DNA of 64,000 nt from Mycolicibacterium brumae (lineage in GTDB: Bacteria > Actinomycetota > Actinomycetes > Mycobacteriales > Mycobacteriaceae), in NCBI RefSeq assembly GCF_025215495.1, contig NZ_CP104302.1:2852001-2916000 (forward strand). The letters run 5' to 3'. Below are positions 44,328 through 52,641 of this stretch, piece after piece. The first letter of the stretch is position 1, and every line of letters starts with the position of its first letter. Both the position numbers and the translations under genes were made by a program. Below the pieces are notes generated by a model that was not told where the DNA came from, did no database searches, and saw only the letters and a program-made list of their open reading frames with translations.

Positions 44328-44978
44328 ATGGCACGCAAGATGGCTGACCCCGAGTTCCGGACGCAGCAGGAACAAAACAAGACGGACCCGCACATGAAGC
44401 GGATCAACGAATTCGTGGCCAGCCTCCAGGACAAAGACGCGGGCAAATGGCTGCCTGAAGTCGCCCCGATGCACGGCGGAGTCGACGCCCGCGTCCTGAG
44501 CGTGCTCCGCGACCCGGGGCCTGCAACCAAGAAGGGCAAAGGACCGGGTTTTCTGTGCGTCGAGAACGACGACCCGACTGCCGAACGACAGGCCAACCTC
44601 TTCACCAAGTACGGCATCGACCCCCGCGACGTACTCCCGTGGAACGCCTATCCCTGGTACATCCACGAAAGTGCCAAAGCTCCGAACGCTGCTCAGTTGG
44701 AGGATGGTGCCGACGTTCTCTGCAGGCTCATCGGCCTGCTTCCCGACCTGCGCGTCGTTCTCCTGCAGGGCCGGCACGCGGAGAATGTGTGGAAGCGTGT
44801 TCTCAAACGCCGACCGAACATCGAAACCGAGCTCAGTCTGACGGTGGTCGGCTGTATTCACCCCAGCCCCCAGGCTCTGTGGGCCAAGCCACCCGTTCCC
44901 GAGCAACGCTTAGCGAAACAGCAGAAAGCCTACGAAGCGACCGCCGCCGCACTCAAGGACAAGGCTTCGCCGAAGTAA
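44328..44978 (+). CDS. Uracil-DNA-glycosylase-fold protein, 216 aa
   Basis: Motifs of the UDG superfamily are visible: VLSVLRDPGPATKKGKGPGF (motif 1 region), DVLPWNAYPWYI, VVLLQGRHA and CIHPSPQAL (motif 2 HPSP). Length and the HPSP motif suit a glycosylase acting on uracil or a modified base, a useful function against phage with altered DNA. The ATG at 44328 was preferred to 44274 because conserved residues begin after it and CCAGGA lies 8 nt upstream. Confidence 0.75.
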   Translation: MARKMADPEFRTQQEQNKTDPHMKRINEFVASLQDKDAGKWLPEVAPMHGGVDARVLSVLRDPGPATKKGKGPGFLCVENDDPTAERQANLFTKYGIDPRDVLPWNAYPWYIHESAKAPNAAQLEDGADVLCRLIGLLPDLRVVLLQGRHAENVWKRVLKRRPNIETELSLTVVGCIHPSPQALWAKPPVPEQRLAKQQKAYEATAAALKDKASPK

Positions 44979-44992
44979 CCGCTTGCAGCATC

Positions 44993-45313
44993 TCACAATT
45001 CAGAAGCCGGCGGAAGATCCTGACTCGTCGCCGCCGGGTGCTGCCTGAGCGCATCGAGAATGCTTCGCATCTCGGGGAACTCGATGAACACCGAATCCCA
45101 GGCACCCCCATGGCGGTGCGCCCGCACGATGTAGAACGCCCACCCGCGCAGCAGGTCGACACCGGCCCATTCGGGCACACGACCGTGTTGGTCATAAGCA
45201 CGTTTCAACGGCTCGATCTGCGTCCACAGGTGGTCAGGTCCCCCGGCGATCCTGCTGTAGCCGTCGTAGGTGTGTGCCCACTCGATGACGGACTGTTCGT
45301 AGCTGTCGTACAC
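44993..45313 (-). CDS. Hypothetical protein, 106 aa
   Basis: The GTG at 45313 directly follows the TAG of the upstream membrane protein gene, so the two are translationally coupled. The product is aromatic-rich (WAHTYDGYSRIAGG, LLRGWAFYIVRAH) and soluble. No family recognised. It is convergent with the UDG-like gene (14 bp between stops). Confidence 0.65.
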   Translation of the reverse strand: MYDSYEQSVIEWAHTYDGYSRIAGGPDHLWTQIEPLKRAYDQHGRVPEWAGVDLLRGWAFYIVRAHRHGGAWDSVFIEFPEMRSILDALRQHPAATSQDLPPASEL

Positions 45314-46105
45314 CTAAGCCCCCTGCTCGATCAGTGTCTTTATCTCCTGGTACGCCGCAACGCGGGACATGACCCGCTCAGCTCCGGAGTCTGCCGGCGA
45401 AACGCTCGGGGCCTTCGCGATTCCGTAAAGCATGCCGTGCAACTGGCCGTTCAACTGCGCACGCTCGTCGGCAGTCCGCGCCGACTCCCGCTCTCTCGCC
45501 AGGGACTCGTCGATCCGTCGGGCCTCGCTCGCGCACTTCTTGATCAGGTCGATGCGGTCGAAGGCGATGCGGTCGATCTTCGACGCAGCGGCTTTCGCGT
45601 CCTTGAGGATCTGGCGGTCGCTTTCGGACGGCTCGGCCAGCTCGGACAGCTTCTTCGCGGTCCGGCGCAGGGCGATCGCCCGCTGCAGATCGTCGAAGGT
45701 GCAGCGCAGGTCGGCGCTGAAGTCGATCTCGCCGAGCCACCCGTCGCGGGCGGCTTCGGTTGTGGAGATCTGCTCGACGGCCTTCAACGCGACGTTGAAT
45801 CGCTCCGCGTACCGCGGGCCGATTAGCTCACGTCGGTGCTGTCGCTCCTTGTCCCCATTGCCCCGCATGACGGACGCGGGAATCTCGCGCTGGACCGTGG
45901 CGGCCCGTTCCTTCCCGAGCTCACCACTGGTCCAGACGACCAGCCCGATCACCACCCCGACGACCACCAGGATCCCGAGGCCGACCCCGACTTCCTTGGG
46001 CACGACGGCGATCGCGGCGGCGATCCCGCCCACAACCATCACCACGAATGAGCCGACCGCGAACAGCGCAGCTTCGTCTGCGCTGTTATTGCCCTTCTTC
46101 CCCAT
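45314..46105 (-). CDS. Membrane protein with cytoplasmic coiled coil (paralogue of 13992-14897), 263 aa
   Basis: Two hydrophobic helices (about 16-36 and 42-60) are followed by a long charged helical region. The middle (RDGWLGEIDFSADLRC, RRTAKKLSELAEPSESDRQI, CASEARRIDESLARERE, LNGQLHGMLYG) matches the 301-aa protein at 13992. ATG 46105 is chosen over the longer frame, which overlaps cutinase sequences. The partner is the coupled 106-aa protein. No function is known. Confidence 0.75.
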   Translation of the reverse strand: MGKKGNNSADEAALFAVGSFVVMVVGGIAAAIAVVPKEVGVGLGILVVVGVVIGLVVWTSGELGKERAATVQREIPASVMRGNGDKERQHRRELIGPRYAERFNVALKAVEQISTTEAARDGWLGEIDFSADLRCTFDDLQRAIALRRTAKKLSELAEPSESDRQILKDAKAAASKIDRIAFDRIDLIKKCASEARRIDESLARERESARTADERAQLNGQLHGMLYGIAKAPSVSPADSGAERVMSRVAAYQEIKTLIEQGA

Positions 46106-46212
46106 GACGTTCCCCCAGACCCGCCGGCCACATGACCGGCTGGTTGGACACGGTAGATCAGGGCACCGACAGTGCCGTCCGATCCGGTCGCCGCGGAACG
46201 GCGGGTGACACT

Positions 46213-46848
46213 CTAGACCCGGGCGGCCACGAAATCGGCTGCCTGCGCGACCTTTCCGGACTGCACATAGCTCACGTGGGCGCCCATATCCATGCCGCCC
46301 TCCCAGCAGATCGGGTCGCCGACGTTGCACTGATCGATGGCGTTGGCGGCGTACTGCGGAGCCAGGCTCGGCAGTGCCTGACCGGAGGCGAGCATGCTGG
46401 AGAAGCTGCTGCGCGGGGCGCCGAACAGCGCGCTGGCCGCGACGTGGTCACCGGATTGCGCCGTGGCCTCGTTGGCGGCCAGCTGGACCACCGCGGCCCC
46501 CTGCGAGAAGCCGCCGAGCACCATCTTGGTGTTCGGGCAGCTGGCCGCGGTTGACTCGATGAGCGCCCGAGCTGCTGAGGTGCCGGCGGGAACGCTGTTG
46601 CCGAAGTCATTGGTGGCCGGATAGTCAACGGCTGTGCCGACGACGCTCTGCGGCGCGACCTTGGCCCTGAGGTCTTCGACGAACGGGCCGCCCACACTGC
46701 CCAACCCTGCCGGCTCCGTCGTGCCGCGGGCGAAGATCACCTGCACATCAGGGCAGGGCTCAGCGGTTGCGGACGGCGCCGCAGCAATTGTCGAAACGGC
46801 AGCGGCAAAGGTCGCGACCGCCAAGGTGGACATCAGCTTGCTAGTCAT
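46213..46848 (-). CDS. Secreted cutinase (CFP21-type), 211 aa
   Basis: It carries a signal peptide (MTSKLMSTLAVATFAAAVS... ATAEP), CPDVQVIFARGTTEP, the serine-elbow GGFSQGAAVV, the Asp in CNVGDPIC and the His in MGAHVSYVQSG. These give the complete Ser-Asp-His triad and paired Cys of mycobacterial cutinase-like esterases. The protein hydrolyses lipid or wax esters outside the cell. Partial copies of its 3' end occur at 42853 and 43385, and the same 3' segment here is 46221-46305 (copy C). It is divergent from mcrB (151 bp). Confidence 0.92.
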   Translation of the reverse strand: MTSKLMSTLAVATFAAAVSTIAAAPSATAEPCPDVQVIFARGTTEPAGLGSVGGPFVEDLRAKVAPQSVVGTAVDYPATNDFGNSVPAGTSAARALIESTAASCPNTKMVLGGFSQGAAVVQLAANEATAQSGDHVAASALFGAPRSSFSSMLASGQALPSLAPQYAANAIDQCNVGDPICWEGGMDMGAHVSYVQSGKVAQAADFVAARV

Positions 46849-46999
46849 ACCGACCGATCGTACGGACGTCCCTGCGCTACGAGGCGGCCTGAACGCGGCG
46901 GTCACCGCTCGATTCTTGGCGCAACACGGCGATTCGAGCAGTGCCGAGAACACCCATCGTTGACACTTGATCGACCGGAGCATAAGGAGGAGCCTCACG

Positions 47000-49096
47000 A
47001 TGCTCGACAGAGCGAGACGCGACAGCGTTCGGGCGGCACTCAACTCATGGGACAGAGCCGCGGTCAAAGCGACCGTCGACGAAGCCGACGTGCTCCAACA
47101 AGAGTTCGTCGAACGCTTTCCCATTTCTGAATGGCGCACGATGCCGCTGTCGGAATACGCGCTCGGGCAGTCAAACCAAGACACGGTGTCTTGGTGGGTC
47201 GAGTACAAGACGAAGCCGGCAGGGAGCATGAAGGGAGGGTCGGCGTACAAGCATCTGATCTTCCGCTCCGCGGACGGAAGGTGGCGTTTCCCCACGGAGT
47301 ACGAGGATGTCGACCAGGCCTGGGCTGCCGTCCGAACCGGATTCGTCGAGATGCTCGACGCAGCGGACCACGGTCGTATCGAGGACGCCGACGATATCAA
47401 GGTGCTGACCAGTGCGCCCGCGTTGAGAGCCAAGCTGCTGTACCTGTACTTCCCCGACCTCATTCCGCCAGTGGCCTCCAAGACTCATATCGACCATTTT
47501 CTGCGCGCGCTCACCAAGGATCCAGAGCCGACCGTCGTCCGCGCGAACCGACAGTTGCTCGCCGCCCTCCGCGATATCCCTGAACTCCAGGGCTTGACTA
47601 CGCAAGGACTCGGCCAGTTCGTTTACCACTGGAACAATCCGACGACGTCCCACCGCGTGGTGAAAATCGCCCCAGGAGAGCTGGGGCGGTACTGGCGGGA
47701 CTGTCTTTCTGGCGGCTATATCTGCGTCGGTTGGGATGAGGTCGGAGATCTGTCTCACTACGGAAGCAAGGAAGAATTCCGGGAGAGTTTCCGCAGCTTC
47801 TACCCCTACAACGGGGTCGAACAGCAGGTTAGCCGAAAGGCCAACGAGCTGTGGACGCTCATGGAACTTCAGCCAGGCGACCAGGTCATCGCCAACAGAG
47901 GAACCAAGGACATCCTCGGGGTCGGAACTGTGAACGAAGTTGGATACAAGTGGCGGCCGGACCGCGCAGAGTACCGTCACACCCTCGGGATCGATTGGGA
48001 CACCTCGAAAGCCGGGGAGATCCCTCCAGTCAAGGCGTGGGCGACCACCACCATCTCCAAGGTTGCCCCCGCGCTGGCCCGCCAGATTCTCGGCACCCCG
48101 GCGGAACCCAGATCCATCGCCGACGATCCGCAATGCCTCGAGATCGAAGCTGCACTGAAACGCCGAGGCCAAACCGTGCTGTACGGCCCACCCGGAACCG
48201 GAAAAACGTATGTTGCGCGCCGCGCAGCCGTCTGGCTTGCCGCCGGCGGGCAGGCCAACTCACAAGCGAATGCTCTATTGAGCGACGAGGCAGCGCTTCG
48301 CGCTCGCGAACAACAGCTGATGGAGCCCAAGGATGGCAGGCAGTGCGCGCAAGTCACCCGAGTGACCTTCCATCCTTCCTACGCGTACGAAGATTTCATC
48401 GAAGGGTTCCGGCCACAACAGTCCACCGATGGGACGCTGCAGTTGAAGCTCACCGACGGGATCTTCAAGAAGGTTTGCCGGACAGCGGACGCCGACCCCG
48501 CCAACACCTACATCGTCGTGATTGATGAACTCAATCGCGGCAACGTCCCCAAGATACTCGGCGAACTGATCACCCTGATCGAAAAGGACAAACGGGGCAT
48601 GACCGTTCAGCTTTCACAAAGTGGGGACAAGTTCTCGGTGCCGCCCAATGTGTTCCTGATCTGCACCATGAACACCGCGGACCGAAGCATTCACCTGCTG
48701 GACACCGCGTTACGCCGACGATTTCAGTTCATCGAGGTGCTTCCCGACAGCAATCTCCTGGAGGGAAGGACCGCGGGAGCGCTTGCCTTGGATACCTTCC
48801 TCGATGGACTGAACGACGAGATTTCTCGAAAGTTCGGTCGAGACAAACAGATCGGGCATTCCCTCTTCTACCAGGATGACGAGGTGATCGACAGTCCCGA
48901 AGAGTTCGCCGCAGTGTTCCGATACGAGTTGCTCCCTCTGCTCCAGGAGTATCTCTACGACGACTACGCCGCGCTCGCCGATCTGCTCGGCGAAGACGTT
49001 ATCGACTCATCCTCTCTGCGAATCTCGGATGCTGCCGAAGACCCTGCCGAGCTATGCCGGCGGTTGGCTGGCAAGTTCGGCAGCGCATCTGCTTAG
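47000..49096 (+). CDS. mcrB: McrB-type AAA+ GTPase subunit of a modification-dependent restriction system
   Basis: The 698-residue protein starts at ATG 47000 with AAGGAGG 9 nt upstream. The AAA+ domain has Walker A GPPGTGKT (about 395), VIDELNRGNVPKILGELITLIE (about 508), the McrB GTP-recognition-like NTADRS (about 557) and RRRFQFIEVLPD. N-terminal to it, ELQPGDQVIANRGTKDILGVGTV (about 290-320) resembles an EVE/PUA-like modified-base reader. It should form hexamers that drive the McrC nuclease. mcrC follows 2 bp later. Confidence 0.92.
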   Translation: MLDRARRDSVRAALNSWDRAAVKATVDEADVLQQEFVERFPISEWRTMPLSEYALGQSNQDTVSWWVEYKTKPAGSMKGGSAYKHLIFRSADGRWRFPTEYEDVDQAWAAVRTGFVEMLDAADHGRIEDADDIKVLTSAPALRAKLLYLYFPDLIPPVASKTHIDHFLRALTKDPEPTVVRANRQLLAALRDIPELQGLTTQGLGQFVYHWNNPTTSHRVVKIAPGELGRYWRDCLSGGYICVGWDEVGDLSHYGSKEEFRESFRSFYPYNGVEQQVSRKANELWTLMELQPGDQVIANRGTKDILGVGTVNEVGYKWRPDRAEYRHTLGIDWDTSKAGEIPPVKAWATTTISKVAPALARQILGTPAEPRSIADDPQCLEIEAALKRRGQTVLYGPPGTGKTYVARRAAVWLAAGGQANSQANALLSDEAALRAREQQLMEPKDGRQCAQVTRVTFHPSYAYEDFIEGFRPQQSTDGTLQLKLTDGIFKKVCRTADADPANTYIVVIDELNRGNVPKILGELITLIEKDKRGMTVQLSQSGDKFSVPPNVFLICTMNTADRSIHLLDTALRRRFQFIEVLPDSNLLEGRTAGALALDTFLDGLNDEISRKFGRDKQIGHSLFYQDDEVIDSPEEFAAVFRYELLPLLQEYLYDDYAALADLLGEDVIDSSSLRISDAAEDPAELCRRLAGKFGSASA

Positions 49097-49098
49097 CC

Positions 49099-50421
49099 AT
49101 GCGTCAGACCGTCGAACTCGCCGAATATGAATCGCGCATCGTCCGGTTCGGCAAACCGACGAGCGATGATCAGAGCTTGGCCGCGCGCTTATCCCGTGGC
49201 GGTGACCTCGGAGCCCGTCTCGACGTGCGGTGGCTGGCAGGCGGTCGCGCAGAGGTCAAAGCGAATTCGTGGGTCGGTGTCGCACAGTTCTCCAATGTTG
49301 ATGTTCGCGTAGTTCCCAAGATCGTCGGCGGCCCGTTACGCGTCGTCGAGATGATCGAGTACTCCGCAGGGATCTCGCTCCTTGAACGGATTCCGGAAGC
49401 CACGCTGAATGCTTCTGGTAGAGATCTTTTCGAACTTATCGTGCGGCTTTTCGTTGAGGAGACGAATCGACTAGCGCGGGATGGCCTCAACCGAGACTAC
49501 CGACAGACCGAAGAGACTCTGCCTGTCATGCGGGGCCGCCTGCGCACTCGAGAACAGTTCATGCGGCAGTACGGAACCGTCCATCGCCTCGAATGTTGCT
49601 ACGACGAGTACGACGGTGACATCCCCGACAATCAGATTCTCGCGCAGGCGCTCGCCGCGGCCTCGGCACACGCCCTAAGCGACGGATTGCGTGCGGACTT
49701 GGCGACGTTGGTGCGCCTGTTCGCCTCCGTCTGCGATCCGCCTAAGCATCGAATCGATTGGTACACCGGCAGAATCCGCTACAACCGCCGCAACGAGCGC
49801 TACCGGCGTGCGCACGAACTCGCGACCCTGGTGATACAGGGTCTCACCCTGGACAATCTGCTCGACACTTCCGCGCAGAAGGTGGATGCCTTCTTGATCG
49901 ACATGAATGTTATTTTTGAGCGGTTCATCACCCGGTTGGTGACCGATGCGCTGAAACGAACCGAGTTCTCGGTCTCTCCACAAGAGTCCTTTCGCGCAGT
50001 CGTGATCAACGAACGAACCGGCAAAACCTACGGAAGAATCCGGCCCGATCTAGTCATCAACGACCATGCCGGCAACCGCTACCCCGTTGACGTCAAGTAC
50101 AAGCTATACAGCGAGCAAAAGATCAGCGCGGACGATATCTATCAAACTTTCCTCTACGCATACGCTCTCGGCGGAGATCGGGACCAGGCGACCGCGGGAC
50201 TGATCTTCCCTGCAACATCGTCCGAGCCGGGGCCCAGAATTCGCATCCAGCGGGAGAACAATTTTGCGGTGGCCGCCCGCATCCTGAGCACCGGGGTGGA
50301 CGTGCCGTCAGTCCTGTCGGCGCTCCGTCGACACGACCCCGATCTGACCTACGCCGCGATTCGCGGATTCCTTCGCGAAATCCTCAGGCAACCCATTTCC
50401 CCAAGGTGGACCCAAGTCTGA
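49099..50421 (+). CDS. mcrC: McrC nuclease subunit
   Basis: The 440-residue partner of McrB has the N-terminal bundle and central segment (NLPVMRGRLRTREQF-like LPVMRGRLRTREQF) and a C-terminal PD-(D/E)xK nuclease domain: GRIRPDLVINDHAGNRYPVDVKYK, with Asp near 316 and Asp-x-Lys near 331-333. Together McrBC cuts DNA carrying modified cytosines between paired sites. ATG 49099 is two bases after the mcrB stop. An upstream start (49054) overlaps mcrB and is less likely. Confidence 0.92.
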   Translation: MRQTVELAEYESRIVRFGKPTSDDQSLAARLSRGGDLGARLDVRWLAGGRAEVKANSWVGVAQFSNVDVRVVPKIVGGPLRVVEMIEYSAGISLLERIPEATLNASGRDLFELIVRLFVEETNRLARDGLNRDYRQTEETLPVMRGRLRTREQFMRQYGTVHRLECCYDEYDGDIPDNQILAQALAAASAHALSDGLRADLATLVRLFASVCDPPKHRIDWYTGRIRYNRRNERYRRAHELATLVIQGLTLDNLLDTSAQKVDAFLIDMNVIFERFITRLVTDALKRTEFSVSPQESFRAVVINERTGKTYGRIRPDLVINDHAGNRYPVDVKYKLYSEQKISADDIYQTFLYAYALGGDRDQATAGLIFPATSSEPGPRIRIQRENNFAVAARILSTGVDVPSVLSALRRHDPDLTYAAIRGFLREILRQPISPRWTQV

Positions 50422-50431
50422 TCACCGAACG

Positions 50432-52600
50432 TCAATGGCCGCACTTGACTCCAGTCAGCAGCGGTGACGGTTTTCCGGTCCACAGGATGGCCAGGCGCTC
50501 GCGCGCCCGCGAGCCGGCGACGTAGAGCACCCGCAGGACCTTCTGCTCTTCCTGGTCGCGCTCGAGGCCGGCCAGTCGACTCAGGTATGCGGGCGGGAAC
50601 GAGGTAGACCCGAGCCGGGCCAGCGCAACAGCTCTGTACTCCAGCCCCTTCGCGCGGTGCATCGTCATCACACGAACGACGTCGCCCAACCGTGTCTCAT
50701 CGGTATCCCCGTCCACAATCGATGCCGCGACTCCGCCGGCGTTAAGCGCACTGGCTACCTCGCGGACATCATTCCTCTCGTACACGAACACGCCGACGTC
50801 CGAAGCGGAAACGCCCTCGACTTGCCAGTCCCTGATCTTCGCGATCAAGCCGTTGTTCTCCGCAGACACGGACTCGAAGCCCAAGAGCTCTGGAGCAGGG
50901 CCGCTGAAAACCGATCGCGCACCAACCAGACTGTCTGCGCCGGCGTCCAGATCGTCGATGTCAGCCGGCGAGATCGAGAGGACCCACTCGAGGATCTCTC
51001 GGCTCGTCCGGTAGTTCACCGTAAGGCGACGTGATCGACCACGGGTTTCGATCCCGAACCGCGAAAGCGGTGCAGGCTTACCGTAGATACGTTGGTGAGC
51101 GTCCCCCACGATGAACATGTCGTCGGTATCTCGCGGGACCAGTGCCCGCAGCAGATTCCAATGGACGGGATGCAGATCTTGAGCTTCATCGATGACTGCG
51201 TGCCGGTACCGGAACTTCCGCGCCAAACTCTGGTCTGCTGTCAACGCAGCCGCCGCATTCGCGGCTATCTCCGTGAAGGTCGTCAATTTCCGCGACTGCA
51301 TCAATTTCTGAAACCTCTCGATCGCGGCCCATACATCGACCCGCTCGGAACGGCTCAACCGCACCAACCGCCCAGCTCGGGGCGCACGAAGGTACCCAGA
51401 TTCGTCAATTATCGCGTTCCCCAAGACCACGTAGGACCACTCATCTTCGAGGAACCGATGGTCCCATTCTCCGATGCATCCGCGGGCAGCGATCCTCCAG
51501 AGTTCGTTCGTTTGGACACTCGAAACAACTTTCATCGAATTCACCAAAGTTCGACCACCGGGGGTTCCGGCCAGCACCGCGCGAGCGAGGGCATCGATGT
51601 TGGTGGTGTGTACGCGGTCAGTGACTCCGGGGCCCGCGAGCTGAACAAGCTGAACTTCAATCGCGTTCGCCAGGTTCCTTGTGAACGTGGTGAACAACAC
51701 GCGGACCTTCGCGTCGGCTCCGGCCGCGCTCAGGCGATTAGCGAGGAATCGCGCTCGGTGCACTGCAGTGACGGTCTTCCCAGTCCCGGCCCCACCGGTC
51801 ACCCGAAACGGGCCATTCCAGCCCTCGTGCCGCGCAAGCTTGTGCTGAAGGGGGTGCAACCAGATTCGCCATGCCGCAAGGTCGCCGGACAGCATCGCCA
51901 GTAATTCATCAGGATTATCGGTGTCGATGGGAGCGAAGCTGGCGCGGGATACCTCGCGATCGGCAGCAGCACGAAAATCATCGGAATCGAATGCGCCGGG
52001 AGACTGGGCCAGGAGCTCGCTCCAGACATCCTGCGGATCCTTGCCGCTGACGAGCTCGAGGATCGCGAACCCCTGGTTGACGGGGAGCGCATCAACCAGA
52101 TGGTACAGAGCGTGTTCGTCTGCAATCTTCTTCAGCTCGACAGCTACGTCCGGAGACACACCGAATCGTTCCAAGTCTGCCTGACTTACGGTGGCGGGGA
52201 CGATCGGGGCTGCGGCTTCCTCCGGGCGAGCATTCTCGATTGCGGTAGAAACGGCAATGGGGTCGAAGATTTCAGCTGCGCCTACCTTCTTGTTGACTCC
52301 GACCGAAACGGTCTCAGCGAACTTGTAGGCCTCGTCATGTGGCTTGACCGCAACAAGGTACAACCGTGAAATATCCTCCCTCGCACCGGCATTCACCAGA
52401 ACAGCACGGTAATTGTCGGTCACGCGTGCCGTTCGAACCCTCTTGTCCGCAGCGCCTTTCGGCTGCTTGAAATCCAGTCCAGGAGCCTCGGGGTCCTGCT
52501 GGATCTTCTCGAGGAACTGCATCATGCGTTTCAGAACACCGGCGTCTAGCCCCGAAGAAGACTTATGGAACAGTTCGTGAAGGACGACTTCAACCTTCAT
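50432..52600 (-). CDS. RelE/ParE-like domain fused to UvrD-type helicase, 722 aa
   Basis: Residues 1-95 follow the RelE/ParE toxin pattern: FHKSSSGLDAGVLKRMMQFLEKIQQDPEAPGL, RVRTARVTDNYRAVLV and the LVAVKPHDEAYKFAE ending. Residues about 220-720 are a superfamily-1 helicase with Walker A GGAGTGKTVTA (about 266), VIDEAQDLHPVHW (about 467), VNYRTSREI, TMHRAKGLEY and VAGSRARERL. ATG 52600 is preceded by AAGGAG. It lies 41 bp after drmB on the same strand, so it probably belongs to the DrmAB array. It is convergent with mcrC (10 bp). Confidence 0.85.
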   Translation of the reverse strand: MKVEVVLHELFHKSSSGLDAGVLKRMMQFLEKIQQDPEAPGLDFKQPKGAADKRVRTARVTDNYRAVLVNAGAREDISRLYLVAVKPHDEAYKFAETVSVGVNKKVGAAEIFDPIAVSTAIENARPEEAAAPIVPATVSQADLERFGVSPDVAVELKKIADEHALYHLVDALPVNQGFAILELVSGKDPQDVWSELLAQSPGAFDSDDFRAAADREVSRASFAPIDTDNPDELLAMLSGDLAAWRIWLHPLQHKLARHEGWNGPFRVTGGAGTGKTVTAVHRARFLANRLSAAGADAKVRVLFTTFTRNLANAIEVQLVQLAGPGVTDRVHTTNIDALARAVLAGTPGGRTLVNSMKVVSSVQTNELWRIAARGCIGEWDHRFLEDEWSYVVLGNAIIDESGYLRAPRAGRLVRLSRSERVDVWAAIERFQKLMQSRKLTTFTEIAANAAAALTADQSLARKFRYRHAVIDEAQDLHPVHWNLLRALVPRDTDDMFIVGDAHQRIYGKPAPLSRFGIETRGRSRRLTVNYRTSREILEWVLSISPADIDDLDAGADSLVGARSVFSGPAPELLGFESVSAENNGLIAKIRDWQVEGVSASDVGVFVYERNDVREVASALNAGGVAASIVDGDTDETRLGDVVRVMTMHRAKGLEYRAVALARLGSTSFPPAYLSRLAGLERDQEEQKVLRVLYVAGSRARERLAILWTGKPSPLLTGVKCGH

Positions 52601-52641
52601 CCCCACTCCTTGTCGGTGGAACGCCTTGCACCGCATCATCC

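Noticed and set aside
46960..46988. TTGACA with a TAAGGA 17 bp downstream as mcrB promoter
   Set aside because: The -10 candidate coincides with the mcrB Shine-Dalgarno, so the transcript would lack the site.
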